Assembly: GCA_934572445.1 (NCBI GenBank)
Contig: CAKTLD010000012.1
Span: 1 to 31,454, forward strand
Reading direction: 5' to 3'
From: an uncultured Oscillospiraceae bacterium
GTDB lineage: Bacteria; Bacillota; Clostridia; Oscillospirales; Oscillospiraceae
Length of the DNA stretch: 31,454 bases
Part shown: one piece after another, positions 1 through 6,792 of the stretch
Layout of the letters: each line of letters opens with the position of its first letter
Numbering within the stretch: position 1 is the stretch's first letter
Notes under the pieces: model-generated
What the model was told of the DNA's origin: nothing
Seen by the model: only the letters and a program-made list of their open reading frames with translations
Databases searched by the model: none
Translations under genes and position numbers: made by a program

Positions 1-222
1 AGCCTCCGTGATCTGTGCCGGGGCATAAAAGCCGCTCATTGCGGCGGCAGAAACCACGTCATAGCCGCCCTCCTGCGTTGCCGTCAGGGGAATCCCAACA
101 CACGCCCACTTAAATTCAAAGGGCTTCATCAGCCTGTTCCGATAGATATTTTCCTTTTCGTCGGGAAGTGCAGTCATCATATCCCGATAGATCCGGTCAG
201 ACCGGATCGCTGTAATTTTCAT
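1..222 (-). CDS. Partial protein, possibly DUF2268-like putative Zn-dependent protease (N-terminal 74 codons)
   Basis: The frame is open from an ATG at 222 to the left window edge, so only the first 74 residues are visible. GGAGG lies 7 bases before the ATG. The visible part begins MKITAIRSDRIYRDM and contains FEFKWACVGIP and GGYDVVSAAAMSG. From memory this resembles the N-terminus of DUF2268-type proteins, whose HExxH metal site lies further downstream and cannot be seen here, so the name is tentative. The gene faces away from the KTR gene at 563, and a candidate promoter and a small inverted repeat lie just upstream. It could equally be an uncharacterised cytoplasmic protein. Confidence 0.6.
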   Translation of the reverse strand, partial: MKITAIRSDRIYRDMMTALPDEKENIYRNRLMKPFEFKWACVGIPLTATQEGGYDVVSAAAMSGFYAPAQITEA

Positions 223-245
223 GGTAAAGCCTCCATTTTGTTTCT

Positions 246-259
246 CGTGTCCGAACACG
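246..259. promoter_or_regulatory. Inverted repeat at the 5' end of the leftward transcript
   Basis: CGTGT-CCGA-ACACG has perfect 5-bp arms around a 4-base centre. It falls at the expected transcription start of the leftward gene, just downstream of the candidate -10 at 265-270. It could be a repressor operator or a small 5' hairpin. No regulator gene lies next to it. Confidence 0.35.
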
Positions 260-264
260 GCGCA

Positions 265-295
265 AGCATACGCTATGACGCAGCGTGAGAGTCAA
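265..295 (-). promoter_or_regulatory. Candidate sigma-A promoter for the leftward gene
   Basis: Read on the minus strand, TTGACT (290-295) and TATGCT (265-270) are separated by 19 bases, a little longer than ideal. The start codon follows about 35 bases after the expected start point. The opposing promoter at 389-417 and this one make 223-562 a divergent intergenic region. Confidence 0.45.
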
Positions 296-388
296 GAGGA
301 AAGATGAAAAATTTTTCCTGCTTTTTACGGATGGCGGCGGAAGGAAGATTTTACGCCGAATGGTACACAAAAATGATTCGCCGCACTA

Positions 389-417
389 TTGACAAGCGCG
401 TACGGCGAGCGTATAAT
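389..417 (+). promoter_or_regulatory. Perfect consensus sigma-A promoter for the KTR gene
   Basis: TTGACA (389-394), a 17-base spacer and TATAAT (412-417) match the vegetative consensus at all 12 positions with ideal spacing. Transcription would start near 424 and produce a leader of about 140 bases before the KTR start codon at 563. No other promoter in the window matches the consensus perfectly. Confidence 0.85.
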
Positions 418-517
418 GCACGATGCGCAACGGGCGATTTGCAATGCGCGTTTTTGCTTGCGGACAGAGACGCGGGGCAAAGCCTTCGGCGCGGGCGGGC
501 GCGCGAAAAAAGTGCGT

Positions 518-544
518 CCCGCACCCTGCGCGCCGGAGTGCGGG
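518..544 (+). promoter_or_regulatory. Hairpin in the KTR gene leader
   Basis: CCCGCAC (518-524) and GTGCGGG (538-544) form a 7-bp GC-rich stem with a 13-base loop. It ends seven bases before the ribosome-binding AGGTGAG of the KTR gene. It is followed by AAAAAG and not by a T-run, so it is not a terminator. It could affect translation or message stability. The rest of the 424-562 leader holds no gene that I can support. Confidence 0.4.
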
Positions 545-562
545 AAAAAGAGGTGAGAACGG

Positions 563-751
563 ATGGAGAATAGGGTAAGCTCAAAAACAGACTGGCTTTG
601 CTGTCCCAAATGCGGCGGCAAAACGAGAACGCAGATACGGCCGCATACGGTGCTGGAGGATTTTCCGCTGTTCTGTCCGAAGTGCAAGTACGCCTGTGTG
701 ATTCGCTTTCGCAACGGAAAAATGGAAGAGATGGAGATGCCGGACGCTTAG
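563..751 (+). CDS. Cysteine-rich KTR domain protein
   Basis: This 62-residue protein has two zinc-knuckle-like pairs, C14-x2-C17 and C38-x2-C41, with the signature K20-T21-R22 between them and a central FPLFCPKCK. This matches the small Cys_rich_KTR family (PF14205), which is often found in conjugative elements and resistance regions of Firmicutes. Its molecular role is unknown; zinc or nucleic-acid binding is inferred from the knuckles. Translation starts at the ATG after AGGTGAG. The gene stands alone between a perfect consensus promoter and a strong terminator. No integrase, relaxase or other element gene is visible nearby. Confidence 0.85.
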   Translation: MENRVSSKTDWLCCPKCGGKTRTQIRPHTVLEDFPLFCPKCKYACVIRFRNGKMEEMEMPDA

Positions 752-798
752 ACGCAGTGCAGACCGAAGAACGGTTCGTGCTGCGCCTTTTGTTTTTT
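751..798 (+). terminator. Intrinsic terminator after the KTR gene
   Basis: The arms 751-766 and 772-787 pair along 16 positions with a few G-U or mismatched pairs. They close a 5-base AAGAA loop and are followed by TTTTGTTTTTT (788-798). The left arm begins within the TAG stop codon of the KTR gene. Confidence 0.85.
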
Positions 799-805
799 AA
801 GAGAC

Positions 806-937
806 GGTCCGGAGAATGCCGGAGGGAGGCTTAGGGGCACCGGTGTTCCTCCGGCCAAGTGATACATTTCTCCCGGTGAGGCCCTGCGCGGGGCGGGATG
901 AGCAGAAAACGGGAGACTTACGGAAGGAGAACAGGGT
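806..937 (+). promoter_or_regulatory. Structured leader upstream of the GNAT gene
   Basis: This 130-base non-coding stretch holds GCCGGAGG (818-825) pairing with CCTCCGGC (848-855), and CTCCCG (870-875) pairing with CGGGAG (910-915). The second stem encloses a CCC/GGG helix. TCCGG (808-812) can instead pair with CCGGA (819-823), which excludes the first long stem, so alternative folds are possible. The ribosome site GGAAGGAG follows at once. I cannot assign it to a known riboswitch class. No T-run follows either stem, so control would act on translation or processing. Confidence 0.45.
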
Positions 938-1501
938 ATGGAGATCAAACGCCTGGAAAAAGAGGCCTATGCGGGCAAGCGGTTCACCGCCCGATATCGG
1001 ACGAATGGTTACTATGATATTTGTGCATCCGGCTCCGGCTTCCGGATGAACTATACGCCTTTTGAAACGACCGTCGAGCGGTCGTTTGACGATGTGTTTT
1101 TCGGCGAGTGGCTGGAAGCTCCGGCCGCGTTCGGCGCGTTTGAGGGCGGAGAGTTGATCGGATACGTTGAGGGTTCCATGGAGACCTGGAACAACCGCTT
1201 TCGAATCAGCAATATCTGCGTGCTGGACGATTCCAGGCGCAGCAAGGGGATCGGGACCCTGCTGATGGAAGTGATACAAAAGGAGGCGGAGTCCTTCGGC
1301 GCACGGATGATCGTTCTGGAAACGCAGTCCTGCAACGAAAACGCGATCGCATTTTATCGGAAGAACGGATTTTCGGTCATCGGCTTTGACCTGTACGCCT
1401 ACTCGAATACTGACCCCGAACGACACGAGGTGCGGGTCGAAATGGGAAAGCGGCTGACACAGCCCTGCGGAGAAAAGGACAGCGTTGCCGACAGGGGCTG
1501 A
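938..1501 (+). CDS. GNAT family N-acetyltransferase
   Basis: This 187-residue cytoplasmic enzyme is predicted to transfer the acetyl group of acetyl-CoA to an amine. The acetyl-CoA loop is R101-x-x-G-x-G (RSKGIG), preceded by a strand reading RISNICVLDD. The last GNAT motif is AIAFYRKNGFSVIGFD, followed by LYAYSN. The order WNNRF...IGTLLM...LETQ...FYRKNGF resembles streptothricin-type acetyltransferases, but similarity of that grade does not show resistance. GGAAGGAG lies 8 bases before the ATG. The gene follows a strong terminator and a structured leader, so it probably has its own control. The substrate is unknown. Confidence 0.85.
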   Translation: MEIKRLEKEAYAGKRFTARYRTNGYYDICASGSGFRMNYTPFETTVERSFDDVFFGEWLEAPAAFGAFEGGELIGYVEGSMETWNNRFRISNICVLDDSRRSKGIGTLLMEVIQKEAESFGARMIVLETQSCNENAIAFYRKNGFSVIGFDLYAYSNTDPERHEVRVEMGKRLTQPCGEKDSVADRG

Positions 1502-1520
1502 CGGGAAAGGAGAGAGCATA

Positions 1521-1802
1521 ATGAATGACGTTTTGGATTTTATATGGGCTGCCGCGCCCTGGGTGGCGATGGGCGGCTTATTGCTGGCGGTCTTTGCTGT
1601 CCGCGGCGCCGCAAAGAAAAAGAAGGGGAAAAAGGCAGAGAACGATTATGGAACGGAGGGCATGTGCTTTGGCATGTACATGGGCGCTGCCATTGGGACG
1701 GCGCTTGGCAGCAACACCGGCATCGGTATGTCCCTCGGCATGCTGATCGGCCTTGCCGTCGGGATGTGCATCCCGAAAGAGCGGGAGAGCAGCGATCGCT
1801 GA
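1521..1802 (+). CDS. Small glycine-zipper membrane protein
   Basis: This 93-residue protein of unknown function has one hydrophobic helix at about residues 8-25 (WAAAPWVAMGGLLLAVFAV). A KKKKGKK stretch follows, then a glycine- and methionine-rich hydrophobic region at about 48-83 with repeated small residues (GMYMGAAIGTALG, GIGMSLGMLIGLAVGM). Such glycine zippers pack in membranes. The start chosen is the ATG preceded by AAGGAGAG; a longer in-frame start at 1485 lies inside the GNAT gene without a ribosome site. It follows the GNAT gene by 19 bases and is probably cotranscribed. Confidence 0.75.
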   Translation: MNDVLDFIWAAAPWVAMGGLLLAVFAVRGAAKKKKGKKAENDYGTEGMCFGMYMGAAIGTALGSNTGIGMSLGMLIGLAVGMCIPKERESSDR

Positions 1803-1871
1803 GGCCCGAACGGACGGGCCGGACAACGGCGGCAGAGGCCTGAAATCAGTACAGACAGAGACGGAGCACAC

Positions 1872-2555
1872 ATGAAAATACTTGTTTTTAACGGAAGCCC
1901 CAAGAAAGAGAACAGCGACACCATGCACATCACGCGCGCGTTTCTGGAGGGTATGAGAGATGCCGCGCCTCAGGAAATACATACTGTCGATGTGCTTGAC
2001 CAGCATATCGAATTCTGCCGCGGCTGCTTTGCCTGCAAGCACAACGGCGGGCGCTGCGTCATTGACGACGCTATGGGGGGGCTCCTCGAGCAGATGCTTG
2101 CAAGCGACCTGCTGCTGTTCAGCTTTCCGCTCCACAGCTACGGGATGCCCGCAATGCTGAAGAATCTCATCGACCGGATGCTGCCGCTTTCCTCCATGGC
2201 GATGGCGCGGGTGAACGGGCGCTATGTCCATGTGGGCCAGCAGGACTACGCACACATCAGGTACCTGATGATCTGCGGCTGCGGCTTTCCCAACAGCAGG
2301 CGAAACTTCGAACCGGCCGTCCGGCAGTTCGAACTGCTGTTTCCCAATGGCCGCACGATCCTGACGGTGCCGGAAAGCCCGATGTTCAGCGCGCCCGAGG
2401 CCGCCGCCGTGACGGCGCCGCGTCTGGAACTGGTGCGGAAGGCGGGAGAGCAGTATGCATCGACCGGTGAGATCGACACGGCCCTGCTCGCAGAGATCGG
2501 CACGCCGATGATACCGGAAGAGGTCTATGCCGGGATCGTCAACGGCAATGCCTGA
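1872..2555 (+). CDS. NAD(P)H-dependent oxidoreductase, flavodoxin fold
   Basis: This 227-residue protein starts with the strand and phosphate loop MKILVFNGSPKKENSDT, typical of NADPH-dependent FMN reductases and flavodoxin-like quinone reductases. A cysteine-rich segment FCRGCFACKHNGGRC (about residues 48-62) matches the iron-sulfur-flavoprotein-like subgroup with a CxxC motif. The loop SFPLHSYGMPAMLKNLIDR matches the second FMN contact. It would bind FMN and reduce a small electron acceptor in the cytoplasm; the acceptor is unknown. It lies between the small membrane protein and the hydrolase, probably in one transcription unit. Confidence 0.82.
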   Translation: MKILVFNGSPKKENSDTMHITRAFLEGMRDAAPQEIHTVDVLDQHIEFCRGCFACKHNGGRCVIDDAMGGLLEQMLASDLLLFSFPLHSYGMPAMLKNLIDRMLPLSSMAMARVNGRYVHVGQQDYAHIRYLMICGCGFPNSRRNFEPAVRQFELLFPNGRTILTVPESPMFSAPEAAAVTAPRLELVRKAGEQYASTGEIDTALLAEIGTPMIPEEVYAGIVNGNA

Positions 2556-2575
2556 GATTTTAAGGAGTATTTGTG

Positions 2576-3169
2576 ATGAAAAATATCGTGATATATGTGC
2601 ACGGAAAGGGCGGCTCGGCGGAGGAGGCCGAGCATTACAGCCCTCTGTTTCCGGACAGCGAGGTGATCGGCTTCGACTATCGTGCGCAGAGCCCGTGGGA
2701 GGCCAGAGAGGAATTTCCGCGTTTTTTTGCGGAGCAGCATGCGTGCTGCAGCTCCCTCACACTGGTGGCAAACAGCATCGGCGCGTTTTTCTCCCTGTCC
2801 TCGCTGGAGGAAGCGCTGATCGACAGGGCGTATCTGATCTCGCCCGTTGTGGATATGGAGAAGCTGATCGGCAGCATGCTGCTGTGGGCAAACGTGACGG
2901 AGCGGGAGCTTGCGGAAAAGCGGGAGATCCCGACGGCGTTCGGCGAAACGCTGTCGTGGAGCTATCTCTGCTATGTGCGGGAGCATCCGATCGCGTGGCG
3001 CGTTCCGACCCGTATTTTGTACGGCGAGCATGATGAACTGACCTCTCTGGAGACCGTAACGGCCTTTGCGGAGAGGACCGGCGCGGAACTGACCGTTATG
3101 CCGGATGGGGAGCATTGGTTCCATACGGACGCACAGATGCGGTTTCTGGACAAGTGGATCACGGCATGA
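2576..3169 (+). CDS. Alpha/beta hydrolase
   Basis: This is a serine hydrolase of about 197 residues. The nucleophile elbow is N-S-I-G in TLVANSIGAFF, the acid is the Asp in YGEHDELTS, and the catalytic His is in PDGEHWFH near the C-terminus. The oxyanion region VHGKGGS lies at the N-terminus. The short length suggests a minimal lid-less esterase or thioesterase-like hydrolase; the substrate is unknown. AAGGAG lies 8 bases before the ATG at 2576. A GTG three bases earlier is a possible alternative start with shorter spacing. It follows the flavin reductase by about 20 bases. Confidence 0.82.
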   Translation: MKNIVIYVHGKGGSAEEAEHYSPLFPDSEVIGFDYRAQSPWEAREEFPRFFAEQHACCSSLTLVANSIGAFFSLSSLEEALIDRAYLISPVVDMEKLIGSMLLWANVTERELAEKREIPTAFGETLSWSYLCYVREHPIAWRVPTRILYGEHDELTSLETVTAFAERTGAELTVMPDGEHWFHTDAQMRFLDKWITA

Positions 3170-3178
3170 CCGCGGCAG

Positions 3179-3742
3179 ATGAAGCGGGAGAAGAGTGTAG
3201 AAATGACGACAGAGAAAAAGAGAGCGGCGATTGACCGGCTGTGCTACCTGTTTATCATCTTTTTGACGGGCTGTCTGATCGGCTGGCTTTATGAAGAGGT
3301 TTTCTACTGGATCACGGAGGGGATGCTGCGCAACCGCGGGATACTGTATGGCCCGTGGCTGCCGATCTACGGCCTTGGCGCGCTGGGGATCTATGCCATG
3401 AAGCCGCTGAAAAAGCATCCGGTCCTCCTGTTCCTGACGTGCGCGGGGATCACGGCGCTGGTGGAGTACAGCATTGGCTGGGTCGGGATACATTGCTTTG
3501 GCCTGCGTCTGTGGGATTATCGCGGCCTGTTCGGGAATATCGACGGGATCATTTGCTTTCGCAGCGTTATGAGCTTTGCCGTGCTGGGGCTCGTGTTTCA
3601 TTACGGGATCGAGCCCGCCGCGGAGCGGGCGGTGCAGAGAGCGGACAGAGGGCTCGTTTATTCCGCCTGCACGGCAGCGACGTCCCTGTTTCTGACGGAC
3701 TGTGTCCTGAGCGCGCTGTTCCGCACGCCGATCACCTATTGA
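3179..3742 (+). CDS. PF06541-type putative ABC transporter permease, polytopic membrane protein
   Basis: This protein of up to 187 residues has about four or five hydrophobic segments. Family signatures are RGILYGPWLPIYGLGAL and RLWDYRGLFGNIDGIICF, with a conserved Glu in the second helix (LVEYSIGW). These match the CmpB / 'putative ABC-transporter type IV' family (PF06541), whose substrate and even transport role are not established. No ATPase gene lies beside it. The start is uncertain: the ATG at 3179 lacks a clear ribosome site, and the ATG at 3203 has GGGAG 12 bases upstream. It begins ten bases after the hydrolase stop. Confidence 0.8.
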   Translation: MKREKSVEMTTEKKRAAIDRLCYLFIIFLTGCLIGWLYEEVFYWITEGMLRNRGILYGPWLPIYGLGALGIYAMKPLKKHPVLLFLTCAGITALVEYSIGWVGIHCFGLRLWDYRGLFGNIDGIICFRSVMSFAVLGLVFHYGIEPAAERAVQRADRGLVYSACTAATSLFLTDCVLSALFRTPITY

Positions 3743-3948
3743 GCGGGAGACGGGAGCGCGGAGAGACGGCGGACGGCTGGCCGGTGCCGCGGCGCGCTAT
3801 ACAAAGCGGAAGAGCTTTGGCAGGATGGCTTCCCTCTGGGCGGACTGCCGTTACAAGACATATGGTCTGGCAAAGAGCGACATGCTGCAGAATTGCGCGG
3901 GGAGAGCTTTGCGAGGAAACTGTAAAACAAGAGAAAAGGAGAACTATG

Positions 3949-4446
3949 ATGAAAAAGTATATCAGGAAAACAGGACCGGCTGCCGCCGCACTGGCCGTCG
4001 CCGCAGCACTTGTGCTGACGGCTTGCGGCGGCAGGGCCCCGTCTGCGTCTGCACCGGCAGAGAACGATCCGCCGGTACGGGAGGAGCCCGCGGCGCCGGC
4101 CGCACCGGCGCGCACGGTCTCATATTCTGTGCAGTTGGACGGGAAAGAGACGACTGCCTATCTGGACGTCAGCGATAGTGAGATCACCCTTTGGGACAGT
4201 GCTGCGGGCGGACAGATGCTTGCGGTCGCCAAATACGCCCAGCCGCTGTCCGGTGCTGCGGAGGCGCTGCGGGACTGCGACTTTACCGACCTTGACGGCG
4301 ATGGGAACAGCGAGCTGACCGCAAGCTTTTCCTTTGCGGATGGCACCACTGCGAGCCTGCTCTGGTTCTATACGGACGGAGGCTTTGTCTATAACGAGGA
4401 ATTTTCAACGCTGCCCGGCGAGAGTCCGACAGGAAATGAAGGATAA
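3949..4446 (+). CDS. Putative lipoprotein with Ca-binding-like DxDGDG loop
   Basis: This 165-residue secreted protein has an n-region MKKYIRK, a hydrophobic stretch of alanines and leucines, and the lipobox LTAC with the lipidated Cys at residue 26. A low-complexity proline- and alanine-rich linker (about 30-60) precedes a small beta-rich domain. That domain contains FTDLDGDGNSELT, an EF-hand- or VCBS-like calcium loop. It is probably anchored to the outer face of the membrane; its function is unknown. The second of two adjacent ATGs is chosen because AAGGAG is then 7 bases upstream. About 200 bases without a recognisable gene separate it from the membrane protein. A strong terminator follows. 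Confidence 0.78.
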   Translation: MKKYIRKTGPAAAALAVAAALVLTACGGRAPSASAPAENDPPVREEPAAPAAPARTVSYSVQLDGKETTAYLDVSDSEITLWDSAAGGQMLAVAKYAQPLSGAAEALRDCDFTDLDGDGNSELTASFSFADGTTASLLWFYTDGGFVYNEEFSTLPGESPTGNEG

Positions 4447-4465
4447 GCCTGCGGGAGAATAGAAG

Positions 4466-4512
4466 AAGACTTTCCGCCGGCCTGATGGCCGGCGGAAAGT
4501 CTTTGATCTTTT
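4466..4512. terminator. Convergent intrinsic terminator
   Basis: A perfect 17-bp stem (4466-4482 with 4487-4503) closes a TGAT loop and is followed by TGATCTTTT on the plus strand. It separates the lipoprotein gene from the convergent sirtuin gene, whose stop codon is at 4514-4516. The minus-side T-tract is weak, so termination of leftward transcripts is less certain. Confidence 0.85.
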
Positions 4513-4513
4513 G

Positions 4514-5435
4514 TTATTGCTTCCGTGCGCTCAGGACCGCGCCGATGTCTCCGTCGATCAGGATCGACCGGTCCTCAAGACCACACATGGTGACGGCTTC
4601 GCCGCTGTTGACGCAGGCATAGACGGCCCTTGGATCTTTCGCCGCCATGCGCCAGAAGGGATATTTGATGATGCCGGGTGTGTTGCGGCCCACGCCGAGC
4701 TCCAAAAAGAGAAGCCTTTGTCCGCTTCGCGTGCGGAGAAAATTTTCATACCGCTCCGCCGCGGCGTGCCAACCCTCATCCTCGACGAATTTGTCATCTG
4801 AGCGCAGATTCATCGTCATCGGTCTGCCGCAGTGTGGACAGCGCGGGACAAGCTCCGACGGGACCGCCATCTTTGGTGCCGTACCTGCTGGCGGTGTCAG
4901 CGCGCCGTCCGCCACGGTAAAGCCCTGCGCTTCGACCATCGCGCGGATGGTCTTCCCGTTGTCAAACGTCTCCTGACAGCACGGTCCGCTGCACTGGAAC
5001 AGTCCGTAATCGCCCTGCGTATAGAAAAGGCGCTTTTTTGTCAAAGCCGGCCTTCTGGAAGCAGTGGTCGACGTTCGTCGTGATGACAAAATAGTCCTTA
5101 TCCCGCACCAGTTTGAGCAGATCCTCGTGCACGCTTTTCGGCGCGTTTTGATAGCGGTTGATGAAGATATACCGGCTCCAATACGCCCAGAACTCCTCCT
5201 GCGTCGGAAACGGATAGAATCCGCCGCCGTACATGTCGTGGAAGCCGTATTTTTCCGTAAAATCCGAAAAATACCGCTCGAACCGCTCGCCGCTGTATGT
5301 GAAGCCCGCCGCGGCGGACAGCCCCGCGCCCGCGCCGATGACGACGGCGTCCGCCTCGTCAAGCGCGCGCCGCAGGCGCTCAATCTGCGCCGAGAAGCCG
5401 TCCGTAGATCTCTTTGTCAGTATCTTTGAAAACAT
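4514..5435 (-). pseudogene. Macrodomain-linked class M sirtuin (SirTM-like), frameshifted
   Basis: The N-terminal frame (from ATG 5435) holds the NAD-binding VIGAGAGLSAAAGF (residues 32-45) and ITTNVDHCFQKAGF (117-130). It then leaves frame at a run of six A (plus-strand T-run 5034-5039) and would stop at 157 residues. The next frame resumes exactly with the rest of the family: TQGDYG, zinc-site pairs CSGPCC and CPHCGRP, and a C-terminal Rossmann part ending at 4514. Deleting one A gives 306 residues. The canonical sirtuin ELHG histidine is replaced in TQGDYG, as in class M sirtuins, which ADP-ribosylate proteins and do not deacetylate them. The gene overlaps the macrodomain gene by 56 bases, with AAGGTGG before its ATG. 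Possibilities are a true mutation, phase variation or a sequencing error. Confidence 0.8.
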
Positions 5436-6159
5436 TGAAAACCACCTTTATCTTACTGCCCGTCTCCGCCTTATAGCGCCGCACGGTCTCCACGGCGATC
5501 TCCGCCGCGCGCTCATTCGGAAAATGGAACACACCGGTCGAAATGCAGCAGAACGCGATGCTCTGCATGCAGTTTTTCTCCGCAAGCTCTAAGCAGGAGC
5601 GATAACAGGACGCGAGCAGCCACTCGTCCTCCTTCGTCACGCGGCCTGAAACGATGGGCCCGACCGTGTGGAGCACATAGTCGCACGGCAGATTGTAGGC
5701 CTTCGTGATCTTCGCCTGCCCGGTCGGCTCCTCATGCCCCTGCTCCGCCATCAGCGCAGCGCAGTCGAGCCGCAGCTGCACGCCGGCAAAGGTGTGGATG
5801 CAGTTGTCGATGCAGGCGTGGCACGGGATATAGCAGCCCGTCATGCCGCTGTTCGCGGCGTTGACGATGGCACCGCACTTGAGCCGTGTGATATCGCCCT
5901 GCCAGAGGCAGAGGTCACCGCTGACCGGCCGCAGATCGTTCAGGTCGGTAATCCCCTCGTCCGCCAGTTCCTGCCGCAGGTACTCGTCCTGCGCGCGCAG
6001 GAACGCTTCGTCTGCCGCTTTCGGTGCGCGGACGTTCATCAGCGAGCGCAGCAATCGCTTCTGTCCGTCCGGATCCGCCGGAATATTCATGCCGTGATAG
6101 CGCCTGTCCTCCTCCAGCAGCTTTTGAATGAGGAATATTCTCCTTTTCGACTGGTCCAT
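5380..6159 (-). CDS. Zinc-type macrodomain protein-ADP-ribose hydrolase
   Basis: This 259-residue protein has an N-terminal helical region (about 1-78), then a macrodomain. Its visible features are the ADP-ribose strand WQGDIT (86-91), IVNAAN (98-103), and the Cys/His-rich insert GCYIPCHACIDNCIH (108-122) that marks zinc-dependent macrodomains. The distal-phosphate loop is STGVFHFP. The family removes ADP-ribose from proteins modified by the linked class M sirtuin. In studied Firmicutes the substrate is a lipoylated GcvH-like protein, encoded alongside a lipoate ligase. Neither gene is present here, so the target is unknown. GGGGGTG precedes the ATG, and the sirtuin starts inside its 3' end. 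Confidence 0.87.
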   Translation of the reverse strand: MDQSKRRIFLIQKLLEEDRRYHGMNIPADPDGQKRLLRSLMNVRAPKAADEAFLRAQDEYLRQELADEGITDLNDLRPVSGDLCLWQGDITRLKCGAIVNAANSGMTGCYIPCHACIDNCIHTFAGVQLRLDCAALMAEQGHEEPTGQAKITKAYNLPCDYVLHTVGPIVSGRVTKEDEWLLASCYRSCLELAEKNCMQSIAFCCISTGVFHFPNERAAEIAVETVRRYKAETGSKIKVVFNVFKDTDKEIYGRLLGAD

Positions 6160-6208
6160 TCCCGCACCCCCATCGTATTATTGCAGTACGCTTCCGCCGA
6201 CGCGGCGA

Positions 6209-6604
6209 TCAGAACTCGTAGGGAGGGGTGCCAGAGAAGTCGGCGATCATGCCGTGGGCATCCTCCAGATAGAAGACCTCAAAAATGGGATTTGTCGCCT
6301 CGCCATACTGGCTCTTCACGATTGGGTTGCGGATGCACAGCTCCTTGGCGGCCATGTTGTTTTCAAACACGGCCCTGCCGTGCAGACGAATCCAGGCGTA
6401 CTCGGGACTCGAAACGGAGAGCTCAATCTCCGGATTCTGCCGCATGTCCTTATAGACCTCTTTGGTGCTGTTGGTGCAGAACCACAGCCTGCCGCCCATT
6501 TCGTCGGCGAACATGAAGGGGCGGCATTTGGCCTTGCCGTCACGGCCGACGGTGGCAAGATACTGTACGGGATTGGCCTTCAGAAATTCCACGACCTTGT
6601 TCAT
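6209..6604 (-). CDS. PPOX-class (pyridoxamine 5'-phosphate oxidase fold) flavin-binding protein
   Basis: This 131-residue split-barrel protein contains MNKVVEFLKANPVQYLATVG, then KAKCRPFMF and RLWFCTNSTKEVYKDM, the usual FMN-binding order of small general-stress or nitroreductase-like PPOX proteins. The C-terminus SGTPPYEF is typical of the Clostridia group. It probably binds FMN or F420-like flavin as a homodimer; the substrate is unknown. GGAGG lies 8 bases before the chosen ATG; an upstream in-frame start at 6700 is rejected because it lies inside the promoter. A strong palindrome sits upstream of the -35 box. Confidence 0.85.
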   Translation of the reverse strand: MNKVVEFLKANPVQYLATVGRDGKAKCRPFMFADEMGGRLWFCTNSTKEVYKDMRQNPEIELSVSSPEYAWIRLHGRAVFENNMAAKELCIRNPIVKSQYGEATNPIFEVFYLEDAHGMIADFSGTPPYEF

Positions 6605-6661
6605 GATAAGTTCCTCCAAAATGTTTTTTCCGAAAGGTTGCATTTTTCTTTCGCTGGCCTT

Positions 6662-6690
6662 ATCATAGCGCTGTAGTGAGTTTTCGTAAA
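6662..6690 (-). promoter_or_regulatory. Sigma-A promoter for the PPOX gene
   Basis: On the minus strand TTTACG (6685-6690) and TATGAT (6662-6667) are separated by exactly 17 bases. Transcription would start near 6655, about 50 bases before the start codon. A 16-bp palindrome ends four bases upstream of the -35 box. Confidence 0.6.
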
Positions 6691-6693
6691 GTA

Positions 6694-6709
6694 AGCACAA
6701 TATTGTGCT
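6694..6709. promoter_or_regulatory. Perfect 16-bp palindrome, likely operator
   Basis: AGCACAATATTGTGCT is a perfect dyad centred about 46 bases upstream of the expected PPOX transcription start, a usual place for an activator site. Flanking GTA on both sides is directly and not invertedly repeated. The regulator is unknown. The AraC gene next door is a candidate by position, but AraC sites are usually direct repeats, and a dimeric winged-helix protein would fit this symmetry better. Confidence 0.55.
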
Positions 6710-6792
6710 GTAGTTACCAAAAGGATACTATTGCGCCCGACCGACCGCGCCGCTCGTCTTGTTCCGCTGTTTCGCATGGCCGATATCGGTCC

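Noticed and set aside
304..573. 89-codon plus-strand frame before the KTR gene
   Set aside because: It starts upstream of the perfect promoter at 389-417, is Arg-rich without motifs, and overlaps the KTR start.
806..830. Resemblance to the 3' half of a TPP riboswitch (CCGG-AGAATG-CCGG then GGGAGG)
   Set aside because: The conserved CTGAGA and GAACCTGAT parts are missing and the downstream gene is an acetyltransferase with no thiamine link; similarity is limited to a short hairpin.
2525..3601. 358-codon minus-strand frame opposite the hydrolase and PF06541 genes
   Set aside because: It spans two well-supported genes on the other strand and shows Arg/Gln/His-rich, non-protein-like composition.
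3743..3948. Possible small gene between the PF06541 gene and the lipoprotein
   Set aside because: No frame with a ribosome site and plausible composition was found; the only long frame runs through from the previous gene in another phase.
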